Origin: an uncultured Clostridia bacterium
Lineage (GTDB): Bacteria; Bacillota; Clostridia; Oscillospirales; CAG-272
Direction of reading: 5' to 3'
Length of the DNA stretch: 64,000 nucleotides
NCBI GenBank assembly: GCA_947630015.1
Contig: CANRFY010000002.1
Span: 118,710 to 182,709 of the forward strand
This document shows positions 55,799-64,000 of this stretch, one piece after another. Under the pieces are notes generated by a model, which searched no databases, was not told where the DNA came from, and saw only the letters and a list, made by a program, of their open reading frames with translations. How positions within the stretch are numbered: the stretch's first letter is position 1; each line of letters begins with the position of its first letter. Position numbers and translations under genes: made by a program.

Positions 55799-58700
55799 TT
55801 ATTTCAGCTGTCTTTTCTTCTCGCGCGCGCACGCTGCGGCCGCAATGCCGCACGCGGCTGCCGCCGCGACGGCGGTGAGCGCGATCACGATGATCGGCTC
55901 TCTGTCGCCGAGCTTCGGCGGATTCGATCCGCCGTCTGTCTCAGGCTCCGTCGTACCCGGTTCGGGCGGAGTCGTCGAACCTGCGTCGGACGACGTATTC
56001 ACAAGCACGTAAACGCTCAGATGCGTTGTGGTGAATTCTATCATCGCGCCGTCGGCGCTGACGGACGCCGCGATCTTCTCCATGTCGCCGCCGCTCACAT
56101 GGTAAACGGCCGTATCCGCGGCTCTCCATCCCTGCGGCACGGGGATCGAGATCTTGATCTCGCCCTTCGGCTGCACGTTCTTATTCAGCTCGGAGCTGTA
56201 AAGATTGATCTCAAACGGGACGAATTCGGAGAATTCCTTCCCGACCGTATCCTTGACGCCGGCGAAATCCTCCTCCGACGGCTCGATCTTATCGACCGTC
56301 AGCGTAAGTCCGGAGTAATACTCCGCGTCCTCGACGGGGAACGCCGCCGTCACGTTTTCGCTCGTTCCGACGAGCGTGTCGGGCGTCTTATGATCGGGAT
56401 CGAGCGCGCCGCAGACCGTGCAGACGCCGTTTTCATACGTGTGCGCCGCGTATCCGTTCCAATCGCCGCAGGCGCATTCGCGCCAGTGATGCGTCTTATC
56501 CGCCATCCAAGCGCCGAACGAATGCTCGTGCGTCGTCGGCAGAACGTCGATTTCGCTTCCGACCGCGATCAGCTCGCCGCAGCCGAGGCAGTATGTGTCG
56601 CCCGTGTAGCCCTTTTCGGTCTCGGTCGCGTTCTTATGGCCGCGCAGCTCCGTGCCGCCGACATGATGCGCCATATCGTGGCCCGTGTATTCGACGCCGC
56701 AGACCTCGCAGTGAGCGCCGCTCTGGCACGTCGCCGTGCCGCCCGTATGCGGGACGTAATCGCTCATGACGGTGCAGTTGCTGTTCGTGCAGGCGATTCT
56801 GTGGCCGTTTTCGTCGCCGATCGCCCTGCCGCTGAAATTATGGCTCTTATTTGCGCTCACGATCTCGGCGCCGCAGTCGACGCAGTAGAGCGCCGCCGTG
56901 CAGTCGTGATTTTCCTCGCCATGCTCGTGAGGCTCCGCCTCGCCGTATCCGCATATGCGGCACTTGCGCGTGTGCGTGCTGCCGTTGCCGTCGTCGGTAT
57001 ATGCGTCGAAGTCATGGCCCTGACGGCTCGACTCGTCGACGGCTCCGCAGACGGAGCATGAATTCCAGTGATCGACCGTGTTGTGATTCGATACCGTATA
57101 GCTGTGCGTGTGAGACGGCGTCTTGGGGATCGTCTCGCCCGATTTCTTTATCTTGCCGCATCCGAGGCAGTAGATATCGCCCGTGTAGCCTTCCTCGGTC
57201 TCGGTCGCCGCCTTCTCGCCTCTGATCTCCTCGCCTCCGACGTGATTGTCGGGATCAAGCGCGCCGAATTTCGTATGACATTCCGTACATTCGGCAGGCG
57301 AGCAGCACGTCGCGCCTATTCCGACCGTATGATCGACGAGCTGATGATCCGCGACCTCGCATCCTTCGTTGGAGCATGATCTGTAATGTCCGGCCTCGGT
57401 GCCTTCGCCCTGCTCGACGAACCATGAATGCGCAAGGCCCTCGGCGACGACAACGTATCCGCATACCGAACACTTCGACGGCGTCGTGCAGTCGTGATCG
57501 TCGTCCGTCAGGCTGTGTTCGTATTCATCCCTGTATTCGCACCCGGGCTGCGTACACGTTCTGTAATGATGCTCCGCGTCGCGCTGCCATCCGCCCGCAT
57601 ATGAGTGACCGGCGAGCGCGGGCATCACCTCGTATCCGCATACGGAGCATTTTACGGCGACGCCGCAGTCGCCGTCATACTTAGACGCGGCGTCGTGGGG
57701 CTGCGTCTCCGTCTTTGTGTGACATATCGTGCATATCTGATAATGTCCGGACGCGTCGCTTTGATATCCGTCGTAAACGTGAACGTGTTCGGCCGCGTTT
57801 TTGTAGCCGCAAACCGTACATTCGCCGTTTTTATCGAACGTATGAGATTCGATCTGTCCGTATGTTCTCGTGCATCCGTCGGCGCCGCATTTGCGGATAT
57901 GGCCGAGGCTTGCGTCCCCCGTCGGCACGAATTCGCCGAACGTATGCGTCGATTTAGCCGGCGCGAGTACGTATCCGCATACGCATTTGAGCGCCGTCAT
58001 GCAGTTGCCGTCATCCTGCGCGCTGCAGCTCTCATATATAAACATGGAGCAGCCCTCGTTCGAGCATAAAAGCATATGCGTAAGGCCGTTGTTCGTCGCG
58101 CGGACCGTGCTGTAATTATGCTGGCGCGCCGGTCTTATGACCGCTCCGCACTTTTTGCATACAACTTCCGTTTCGCAGTTGCTGTCGTCGGTGAATAAGT
58201 GATCGTTTTTCGGGATGACGGTATGATAAGACTCGCCGCCGTCCGTGCCGCATATGGAGCATCTCTTACTCGATATTCCTTCCTCGGTGCAGCTCGGAGC
58301 CTTGAGCGTATACGTGACCTGGAACTGATGCGCGCCGCTCGCCGGAGTCTCGGATATTGTCTCCTTTATGCCGCAGACTGTACAGACGTGATATTCGACG
58401 CCGTCGCGGCCGCACGTCGCCTCTACCTTGACGGTATCGCCCCAAACGTGTCCCTTGGGCGTATCGCTCGCATTCCTGATCTGGTGGCAGTTGGAGCATT
58501 CCTCGTATGTTGCGGGTTCGTCGCATTTCGTCCCCTGCTTTTCCACCCAGTTATGCTCGAGCTTGGGAAGCGTTTTGGTCTGCCAGCTGTCGTCGCCTAT
58601 CTTCGGATATGCTTGACCGCAGAACGAGCATGTGTAGCTTACGGACCCCTCCGATTCGCAGGTCGCGGGTTTTTCCGTGTACGCCTTAAGATGTCCCGTC

Positions 58701-59443
58701 TTGGGAACAATAACGTCCCGCGTAAAGTCGTCCGCATAGCAGCTTTCACGGCGGAGTCCCGTCTTTTGGCATGTCGCGTTCTCGATCGTTTTTGCTACGA
58801 TCGTGTGGCCTTCCGTCTTTTCGAGTATGCATTCAAGAACGGCGCCGCACGTCTGACATTCCTCGACAGTTATTTTGTCCGAGGTGTGCGTCATCGGCCT
58901 TGAAAGCGACGACTCCGTTTTGCGGACGTGTTCGCCCGTCTTCGTCGCCTCGCCCGTGATCTCGACCTTTATGTATCCGCACTTCGTACACGTACTCCAC
59001 GTATACGTTCTTCCGTCGCAGGATTTCTCTGCCGTCACCGTCTGCGGCGCGCCGTATTCGTGCGCGTCTCTGTCGGCCGGCGACGAGGTGATTATGTACT
59101 GCGCACAATTTATGCAGATTTCTCTCACTACGTATCCGGCCTCCTGCGCGCAGGTCCCCTCAACGTATGTTGTCGTTCTGGCCTCGACTACCTTTGCGAT
59201 TTTTCCGTCCGCGGCGCTCTGCCAGACCTTTCCGTCCTCCGTCAGAAATACCTTTCCCGACGAGCCGTAGAACTTATGCTCGCAAGCTTCTGCGGCAGGC
59301 GCGGCGTCCGCCGTCGGTTCCGATGCCGGTTCCGATGTCGGCTCAGATGTCGGCTCCGCCGCCGTGACGGTCAGCGCGCACGGCAATATCATCGCCGCAC
59401 ACAGGATAAGACACGCGATCGATTTGAATTTTGATAATTTCAT
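55799..59443 (-). CDS. Large Cys-rich repeat surface protein with PKLGD anchor
   Basis: This 1214-aa protein has a signal peptide (SIACLILCAAMILPCALTVT), a short Thr/Pro/Glu linker (EPTSEPTSEPASEPT), about 20 C-x2-C-type units each paired with His residues (CTKCGYIKVEIT, CSVCGYEVMPALAGH, CRICGYGEAEPHEHGE), then a beta-sandwich domain (ISIPVPQGWRAADTAVYHVS, TTTHLSVYVLVN) and a C-terminal anchor: PKLGDREP, a membrane helix (IVIALTAVAAAAACGIAAAA) and a basic tail. The repeats look like extracellular zinc-ribbon-type units. It lies 105 bases after a related, shorter gene and likely shares its transcript. AGAGAGGCATG precedes the ATG. Confidence 0.88.
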   Translation of the reverse strand: MKLSKFKSIACLILCAAMILPCALTVTAAEPTSEPTSEPASEPTADAAPAAEACEHKFYGSSGKVFLTEDGKVWQSAADGKIAKVVEARTTTYVEGTCAQEAGYVVREICINCAQYIITSSPADRDAHEYGAPQTVTAEKSCDGRTYTWSTCTKCGYIKVEITGEATKTGEHVRKTESSLSRPMTHTSDKITVEECQTCGAVLECILEKTEGHTIVAKTIENATCQKTGLRRESCYADDFTRDVIVPKTGHLKAYTEKPATCESEGSVSYTCSFCGQAYPKIGDDSWQTKTLPKLEHNWVEKQGTKCDEPATYEECSNCHQIRNASDTPKGHVWGDTVKVEATCGRDGVEYHVCTVCGIKETISETPASGAHQFQVTYTLKAPSCTEEGISSKRCSICGTDGGESYHTVIPKNDHLFTDDSNCETEVVCKKCGAVIRPARQHNYSTVRATNNGLTHMLLCSNEGCSMFIYESCSAQDDGNCMTALKCVCGYVLAPAKSTHTFGEFVPTGDASLGHIRKCGADGCTRTYGQIESHTFDKNGECTVCGYKNAAEHVHVYDGYQSDASGHYQICTICHTKTETQPHDAASKYDGDCGVAVKCSVCGYEVMPALAGHSYAGGWQRDAEHHYRTCTQPGCEYRDEYEHSLTDDDHDCTTPSKCSVCGYVVVAEGLAHSWFVEQGEGTEAGHYRSCSNEGCEVADHQLVDHTVGIGATCCSPAECTECHTKFGALDPDNHVGGEEIRGEKAATETEEGYTGDIYCLGCGKIKKSGETIPKTPSHTHSYTVSNHNTVDHWNSCSVCGAVDESSRQGHDFDAYTDDGNGSTHTRKCRICGYGEAEPHEHGEENHDCTAALYCVDCGAEIVSANKSHNFSGRAIGDENGHRIACTNSNCTVMSDYVPHTGGTATCQSGAHCEVCGVEYTGHDMAHHVGGTELRGHKNATETEKGYTGDTYCLGCGELIAVGSEIDVLPTTHEHSFGAWMADKTHHWRECACGDWNGYAAHTYENGVCTVCGALDPDHKTPDTLVGTSENVTAAFPVEDAEYYSGLTLTVDKIEPSEEDFAGVKDTVGKEFSEFVPFEINLYSSELNKNVQPKGEIKISIPVPQGWRAADTAVYHVSGGDMEKIAASVSADGAMIEFTTTHLSVYVLVNTSSDAGSTTPPEPGTTEPETDGGSNPPKLGDREPIIVIALTAVAAAAACGIAAAACAREKKRQLK

Positions 59444-59548
59444 AATGTCATGCCTCTCTTTTTAGCAGATTGACCGCACGGCATAAACGCCCTGCGGTCA
59501 ATGCGCCGTTATTGTTTATTCAAGCTTTGTTTCCCGTCCGAGCCGCGA

Positions 59549-61282
59549 TCATTCGCCGCGCTGCTTTTTCACAGCCGCGATCGAGACGAATGCGGCCGCT
59601 GCGCCGACTGCGATCACTGTCAGGAGCATCGGAAGATCGCTGTCGCCGAGCTTCGGAGCCACGGTTTCGCCGTCTGTTTCGGGAGCGGGTGCGATAACGG
59701 AGCCGTCCCCGGGAGCGGGAGCGATATCACCGCCGCCCACAGGTTCGTCCGTCGCGGGTGCGTCAGTCGCGGGTGCGCCCGCTGTGGGAACATCCGTCGT
59801 GGGAGCATCCGTCGTGGGAGCATCTGTCGTCGGCTCCGCAGGATCGGTCGCGGGAGCGTCCGTGGACGCCGACGTCTGATTCTGATTGTCAAGATCGGTG
59901 TCGACATTTACGATCGCGTATACGCTGAAATGATTCGTCGTGAATACTGCGTTTCCGCCCACGACCGTCGCGTTCATATCGGTCAGCGTGTCGCCGTCTA
60001 CGTGGTAAACCTTGACGTTATCCCATCCCTCGGGGATCGGGATCGAAACTTTAGCAACGCCGCCGACGATCTCAGCCTCGATGTCGTATGCGACATAATC
60101 CTTATACTTTGCCGCAACTGCGGGGGCTTCGGCTGCGGTTACCGTTGCCGGTTCGGCAACGCCCTCAACCGTAACGGTCGGCTCAACGGGCTTCGGTTCG
60201 TCCGCCGCCGGCTCGTTCGTCGTCTCATCCGGCGTCACGGGAGCGGAAGCTTTGCAGAGCGGGCAGTCACCCTCTCCCGCCTTGTGTTCGTCTACGTGCG
60301 TAGGCTGATCGCATCCGGGATTAGAACACTTTCTTGAATGCATTCCGTCAGCGGTTACAACATAGTCCCAGTACGGATGTGTATCATCTTTAAACTTCGG
60401 GATCAGGTTGTGTCCGCCGCTTCCATCCACGAGAATGAATCCGCATTTGCACACTACAGGCGTCGTGCAGTCGCCGTCGTCAACGATGCTGTCATGCATT
60501 TCGCGCACCGTCGTTCCACATACTGTGCATTTACCCATATGTGTGCCTTTGGGTGTTCTGTCGCCGAGAATCTCCCATTCGGTAATGGTGTGCTGCTTGC
60601 CGCTCGGCTTTTTGCTGCCGCATTTCGTGCAGACTAACGTCGTGCAGTCCTTAGTGTTATCCTTGTAATCATGCGCCAGCGCGGGGATCGTTTCCTTTAC
60701 CGTCGCGCCGCAGACCTTGCACGTTTTGGTCAGCTCGCCCTCGACCTCGCAAGCCGCTTTTTTGGTCACGACTTCATTGTAAACATGATCTGTCTTGGGA
60801 AGCGTCTTTTCATTCTGTATAGCGCCGCATCTTGTGCATTTTTCGTACTCCCTGCCCTCTTTTATGCAGGTAGCAGCCTCTACACAATGCTGCCAATCAT
60901 GGTTGCCGTCTTTCTGCTGAACTGTCGTTGCGGATATGTACCATGTTTTGCACTCTTTGCAGCACTCGAGCGTGATTGTACCCTCGGTGTGATCGCACTG
61001 AGCGTCAATCTTATAGTTTTCATACTTAACGTCAGCTCTTACAAGAACACCGAAAGCGCCCATAATTATTTGGCCGCTGTCGTCTTCAGTGTACGGTACG
61101 TGGCTTCCGCCCTTGGGACAAGTTGTACTTGTTTTCCACGGTTCTTTTTTCCAACTCGTATTGTCGAACGAGGCGAACCAATCTTCCGTTGGCTCTTCCT
61201 CCGCCGCCGAGACGCTGACGCAGAGGCAGATCACCGTCGCCAGCACGAATACGACGCAGAGAAGCGTCTTCAATTTCTTCAT
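59549..61282 (-). CDS. Cys-rich repeat surface protein with PKLGD anchor
   Basis: This protein of about 577 aa is built like the larger neighbour: signal peptide (LKTLLCVVFVLATVICLCVS), about eight Cys-rich units (CTRCGAIQNEKTLPKTDHVY; CKVCGATVKETIPALAHDY; CTVCGTTVREM), a beta-sandwich domain (VSIPIPEGWDNVKVYHVDG; FTTNHFSVYAIVN), a Thr/Asp/Pro/Ala repeat linker of TDAPTTDAP type, then PKLGDSDL, a membrane helix (LLTVIAVGAAAAFVSIAAV) and KKQR. AAAGGA lies about 6-7 bases before ATG 61282 and right against ATG 61288, which favours 61282. Its promoter carries a nine-G tract. The role is unknown; anchoring to peptidoglycan by a sortase is an inference. Confidence 0.88.
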   Translation of the reverse strand: MKKLKTLLCVVFVLATVICLCVSVSAAEEEPTEDWFASFDNTSWKKEPWKTSTTCPKGGSHVPYTEDDSGQIIMGAFGVLVRADVKYENYKIDAQCDHTEGTITLECCKECKTWYISATTVQQKDGNHDWQHCVEAATCIKEGREYEKCTRCGAIQNEKTLPKTDHVYNEVVTKKAACEVEGELTKTCKVCGATVKETIPALAHDYKDNTKDCTTLVCTKCGSKKPSGKQHTITEWEILGDRTPKGTHMGKCTVCGTTVREMHDSIVDDGDCTTPVVCKCGFILVDGSGGHNLIPKFKDDTHPYWDYVVTADGMHSRKCSNPGCDQPTHVDEHKAGEGDCPLCKASAPVTPDETTNEPAADEPKPVEPTVTVEGVAEPATVTAAEAPAVAAKYKDYVAYDIEAEIVGGVAKVSIPIPEGWDNVKVYHVDGDTLTDMNATVVGGNAVFTTNHFSVYAIVNVDTDLDNQNQTSASTDAPATDPAEPTTDAPTTDAPTTDVPTAGAPATDAPATDEPVGGGDIAPAPGDGSVIAPAPETDGETVAPKLGDSDLPMLLTVIAVGAAAAFVSIAAVKKQRGE

Positions 61283-61402
61283 ATGCATTCCTTTCCCGTC
61301 CCGCCGCATCGGCGCGGGACGCGCCGTAAGCTTCCGCTCACGCAAAAAATGAATTCCATATCCGATCAAACGCGCACAGCCGCGCATTCGATACCCACTA
61401 TA

Positions 61403-61433
61403 ATTATAATACATTACCCCCCCCCGATGTCAA
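61403..61433 (-). promoter_or_regulatory. Promoter of the Cys-rich surface gene with a poly-G spacer
   Basis: Minus strand TTGACA (61433-61428), then TC, nine G (61425-61417), TAATGTAT, then TATAAT (61408-61403): a 19-base spacer. A TATTAT box would give 16 bases. Each change of one G changes the spacing, so the promoter may be phase-variable. Confidence 0.6.
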
Positions 61434-61516
61434 CACCGTAGCCAAAATAATTTTGAGGAAATATTTATCAATTTATCGGTTTCGGAGAGGATGTTTTACG
61501 CATTATGCCGGTTATT

Positions 61517-62155
61517 TTATTTTATGAAGCTTTGGACAACGGCGCGGAGCTTTTCGCACTTGCAGCCGGCGAAAAAGTATTCGGCAAAATGCTCGCCCGA
61601 AAACGCGCCGCGCACAAGCTCTGGATCAAGCTCCGGCAGTATCTCCTCGAGCGGACGATACGTCGCTTTCTTTACCTCGTCGAGTATCTTCTTGTTGCGC
61701 TTTTCGGGAACGGCGCGCTCGCGCGGATATCCCTGCCCTGGTTCCTCGCAGAACAGCTTTTCAAATATGTATTCGAGATTTAAATCTCCGCCCCAGCCGA
61801 AGCCCTTCGCAAACGGGATCGCGATCGCGTTGCCGTCGTTGATCTGCGCGAATGTGTACGCGTCAAGCGCATCCTCGACGTGTCCGCAGATGACGCCCGG
61901 GAATGAGTTGCACGCCAGCATCGCGCCCTCTCCCGTGCCGCATCCCGTTATAACATAGTCGACGGCTCCCGAATTGAGCAGCGTCGCGGCAAGAATACCC
62001 ACCTGCACATATGTGAGCTGCGCCGCATCGTCGGCAGTGTACATACCGTAATTGACGACTTCGTGTCCCATCGGCTCTACAACGTGACGGAGCGCCTTTT
62101 CGATAATGGCGTTCTTCGCGCCCTGACTGTTTTCATTGATAAGTGCAATTTTCAT
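61517..62155 (-). CDS. RpiB/LacA/LacB-family sugar isomerase (DhuI-like)
   Basis: This 212-aa isomerase belongs to the RpiB/LacAB family. Family features: IALINENSQGAKNAIIEKAL, HEVVNYGMYTADDAAQLTYV, and the catalytic-type GCGTGEGAMLACNSFPGVIC (Cys-rich GTG loop), then NDGNAIAIPFAKGFGW. The 60-residue C-terminal extension (after LFCEEPGQGYP) exceeds the usual 150-aa RpiB and resembles DhuI of streptococcal glycosaminoglycan breakdown, which converts unsaturated uronate (DHU) to a hexodiulosonate. The SDR gene upstream would supply the matching DhuD reductase. ATG 62155 is chosen because an upstream start would extend into noncoding repeat DNA. The reaction is inferred. Confidence 0.82.
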   Translation of the reverse strand: MKIALINENSQGAKNAIIEKALRHVVEPMGHEVVNYGMYTADDAAQLTYVQVGILAATLLNSGAVDYVITGCGTGEGAMLACNSFPGVICGHVEDALDAYTFAQINDGNAIAIPFAKGFGWGGDLNLEYIFEKLFCEEPGQGYPRERAVPEKRNKKILDEVKKATYRPLEEILPELDPELVRGAFSGEHFAEYFFAGCKCEKLRAVVQSFIK

Positions 62156-62452
62156 TTTTTTGCCTTTCTTTAGTGTATAATAATGTAATAAAAGTTTTTG
62201 AAGGATTTCTGCGCCGCCCGTGTGTCTGTCGTTTGTTAATCGACGCACAACTGCGCGTCGCAAAAGCAAACGAACTCGCCCCGACAACCAGCGGTGTTCG
62301 CGCCCGCGCGACTACTTCGTCATTGCATAAACGCGCATCGCAGAGATGAACACACTTGCCCTATACCCCTTGTCAGGAAAGTTTTGAGGGGTTCTCAGGG
62401 GGACTTTTACAAAAGTCCCCCTGAGTGGGGTTTGGGGCAAAACCCCAATAAC
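62156..62452. repeat. Gap holding an inverted copy of the short repeat
   Basis: From about 62293 to 62452 an inverted relative of the units at 36790-37140 is present (complements of GTAGTCGCGCGAGCGCGAAC, GTTTATGCAAGG and the GGGGTTT palindrome, with AGGGGGACTTTT hairpin near 62396-62424). The rest, 62156-62292, is the 5' region of the isomerase gene; I see no gene in it. Confidence 0.6.
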
Positions 62453-63247
62453 TCACGGCTGCTTGCCTATGTAGGCGAGGATGCCGCCGTCGACGTAGAG
62501 GATATGGCCGTTCACGAAGTCGGAGGCGTCGGAGGCGAGGAACACGGCGGGGCCTTTGAGGTCGTCGGGAGTTCCCCAGCGTTCGGCGGGCGTTTTAGCT
62601 ACGATGAACGCGTCGAAGGGATGGCGGCTGCCGTCCGGCTGCGGCTCGCGGAGCGGAGCCGTCTGCGGCGTCGCGATGTAGCCCGGGCCGATCCCGTTGC
62701 ACTGTATGCCGTATTTCCCGTACTCGGACGCGATGTTGCGCGTCAGCATCTTGAGTCCGCCCTTCGCGGACGCATACGCGGATACGGTCTCGCGGCCAAG
62801 CTCGCTCATCATCGAGCAGACGTTGATGATCTTGCCGCGCCCGCGCTCCATCATCGACGGCAGCACCGCCTTCGCCATGATGTACGGCGCGACAAGGTCG
62901 ATGTCGACGACCTGCCTGAATTCCTCCGCCGCCATCTCGTGCATCGGAATGCGCTTTATGATGCCCGCGTTGTTCACGAGTATGTCTATCTTGCCGAGCG
63001 TTTTCTCAATGTCCGCTACCATCGCCGCCGCCGCTTCCTCGTCGGTAACATCGCAAATGTAGCCGCGAGCGTCGATGCCGAGCTTTTTATAGTCGGCGAG
63101 AGCCGCGTCGAGATGCGCCTGCGAACGGCAGTTGAACGCGATCTTCGCGCCCGCCTCCGCGAGCGCCTCCGCGATCGCAAAGCCTATGCCGTATGCGGCC
63201 CCCGTCACGAGCGCCACTCTGCCGTCAAGTCTGAATAATCCGTCCAT
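62453..63247 (-). CDS. SDR-family dehydrogenase (DhuD/KduD/gluconate 5-dehydrogenase-like)
   Basis: This 264-aa short-chain dehydrogenase/reductase has the NAD(P)-binding TGAAYGIG at residues 16-23, NNAG (structural motif), the catalytic Ser in INVCSMMSELG and YxxxK (YASAKGGLKMLTRN). The length matches DhuD and gluconate 5-dehydrogenase. With the isomerase gene downstream it fits the isomerase-reductase pair that turns unsaturated uronate into 2-keto-3-deoxygluconate. KduD (pectin) and gluconate 5-dehydrogenase are alternatives. No uronate transporter or lyase is in the window. Confidence 0.88.
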   Translation of the reverse strand: MDGLFRLDGRVALVTGAAYGIGFAIAEALAEAGAKIAFNCRSQAHLDAALADYKKLGIDARGYICDVTDEEAAAAMVADIEKTLGKIDILVNNAGIIKRIPMHEMAAEEFRQVVDIDLVAPYIMAKAVLPSMMERGRGKIINVCSMMSELGRETVSAYASAKGGLKMLTRNIASEYGKYGIQCNGIGPGYIATPQTAPLREPQPDGSRHPFDAFIVAKTPAERWGTPDDLKGPAVFLASDASDFVNGHILYVDGGILAYIGKQP

Positions 63248-63362
63248 GTGATGTTGTCCCCTTTCGTCCGTGTCCGCTTTTTCACGTCTAAATTATACCA
63301 TAAATTTCGCCGCTTGTAAATGGCGTTTTGCAGGCGATTTTGATCAGTCCTGAACATTCGTC

Positions 63363-63391
63363 TTGACTTTTACTTTCTCCCGCTATATAAT
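63363..63391 (+). promoter_or_regulatory. Promoter of the LCP gene
   Basis: TTGACT (63363-63368), 17 bases, TATAAT (63386-63391), 34 bases before ATG 63425. A perfect 15-base palindrome CCTATAATTTATAGG (63400-63414) overlaps the ribosome site AGGAGG. Confidence 0.7.
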
Positions 63392-63424
63392 TACAGTTGC
63401 CTATAATTTATAGGAGGATGCGTC

Positions 63425-64000
63425 ATGAACGAGGAAAACAACAAGAAAAACGAACCCAAAAATAATAAACCCGCTCCCGCGGGCAAAAAACCCGCCCGCA
63501 AACGGAAAATTCCCGTCGCCGCGATCGTGATTCTGTCGATCGTCGCCGCCGTGCTGATCGTGTGCGCGGCCGCGTTCGGCTACGTGTGGAGCAAGCTGTC
63601 GCTCATACAGAAAATGCCCGACGACGGCACCGATCCGTTCTATATCCCGCCCGGGTCCGACTATCTCGAGCCGGACGAACCGGATAATCCCGATGATCCC
63701 GACGACACCTATGTCCCCGACGATCCCGAAGATACGGCGCCGAATCAGGGCGAGATCACGGAGCCGCCCCCGCAGGACCCCGTCGATCCCCTCGACGACG
63801 ACGATCTCATCAATATCATGCTCGTCGGCGAGGACAGACGCAAGCTGTCCGAGAACCGCCAGCGCTCCGATACGATGATCCTTCTGAGCATAAATCCCGC
63901 GAAGAAAAAGGTGTCGATGATATCGTTTCTGCGCGATATGTACGTCTCGATCCCGGGCGGATATAAAAATAATAAGCTCAACGCCGCGTACAGATTCGGC
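63425..64000 (+). CDS. LytR-CpsA-Psr (LCP) family protein, 3' truncated
   Basis: LCP proteins attach polymers such as teichoic acids or capsule to peptidoglycan. The first 192 codons are visible: a Lys/Asn-rich cytosolic start, a membrane anchor (VAAIVILSIVAAVLIVCAAA), an extracellular Asp/Pro-rich linker (about residues 78-130) and the start of the LCP domain with IMLVGEDRR, SDTMILLSINPAKKKVSMIS, FLRDMYVSIPG and NNKLNAAY, which holds the Arg and Asp residues that bind lipid phosphate. The frame is open at the right edge. AGGAGG lies 7-8 bases upstream. Confidence 0.9.
   Translation, partial: MNEENNKKNEPKNNKPAPAGKKPARKRKIPVAAIVILSIVAAVLIVCAAAFGYVWSKLSLIQKMPDDGTDPFYIPPGSDYLEPDEPDNPDDPDDTYVPDDPEDTAPNQGEITEPPPQDPVDPLDDDDLINIMLVGEDRRKLSENRQRSDTMILLSINPAKKKVSMISFLRDMYVSIPGGYKNNKLNAAYRFG

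Noticed and set aside
55799..61282. Cys-rich repeats as ferredoxin or intracellular zinc-finger proteins
   Set aside because: Both have a signal peptide, a C-terminal anchor and extracellular linker composition; the CxxC units lack the spacing of ferredoxin clusters.

Overview
This window looks like chromosomal DNA from a GC-rich, Gram-positive-type anaerobe of the class Clostridia, probably a gut or rumen lineage. Support comes from a T-box leader before valS, the clostridial yicC-remA-rpoZ-priA-def-fmt-rsmB-rlmN-prpC-prkC-rsgA-spoVM block, a CotH-family protein, a PASTA kinase, an LCP protein and large Cys-rich anchored surface proteins. A 24-codon spoVM gene and cotH suggest an endospore former. 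I saw no tRNA, rRNA, CRISPR array, phage or transposase gene.

Layout. 1-1334: the end of an uncharacterised propeller-like protein, then pyroglutamyl peptidase. 1360-14733: nitrogen and carbamoyl-phosphate metabolism. A minus-strand operon encodes a split, archaeal-type glutamate synthase (amidotransferase, FMN synthase, polyferredoxin, FAD oxidoreductase, GXGXG subunit). It diverges from an ammonium transporter fused to a P-II domain, followed by asnB and carAB. 14782-17588: a small secreted protein and an uncharacterised DUF5685/J-domain/membrane-protein trio. 17627-29139: the conserved housekeeping block ending in spoVM, without gmk or rpe. 30157-33297: YitT and CotH. 34426-39886: a sulfur/methionine locus (LysR regulator, metY, metQNI) with one shared operator motif. 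40825-47954: a minus-strand operon for extracytoplasmic glycosylation (ectoprotein, 3-TM protein, YfhO, GT2). 48227-52183: an S1-domain protein and T-box-controlled valS. 52338-55675: an AraC regulator, a TMEM43-like protein and a PLP lyase. 55799-61282: two Cys-rich surface proteins with an unusual PKLGD tail motif; the promoter of the first carries a nine-G tract. 61517-63247: an isomerase/dehydrogenase pair resembling DhuI/DhuD of unsaturated uronate breakdown. 63425-end: a truncated LCP gene.

The noncoding DNA is unusual. Three copies of a roughly 0.9-kb modular noncoding repeat (near 29.2-30.1, 33.4-34.3 and, inverted, 39.9-40.8 kb) share a 17-bp-stem hairpin; two share a 191-bp block that reads as identical. 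A second, shorter repeat family is at 36.8-37.1 and 62.3-62.45 kb.

The most interesting observations are the poly-G tract inside a surface-protein promoter, the TATAGRT-N3-AYCTATA operator at matching positions before metY and metQ, the noncoding repeat family, the YfhO/GT2/ectoprotein operon and the Amt-P-II fusion lacking the uridylylation tyrosine. Product names rest on motifs and synteny read by eye; no database search was made.
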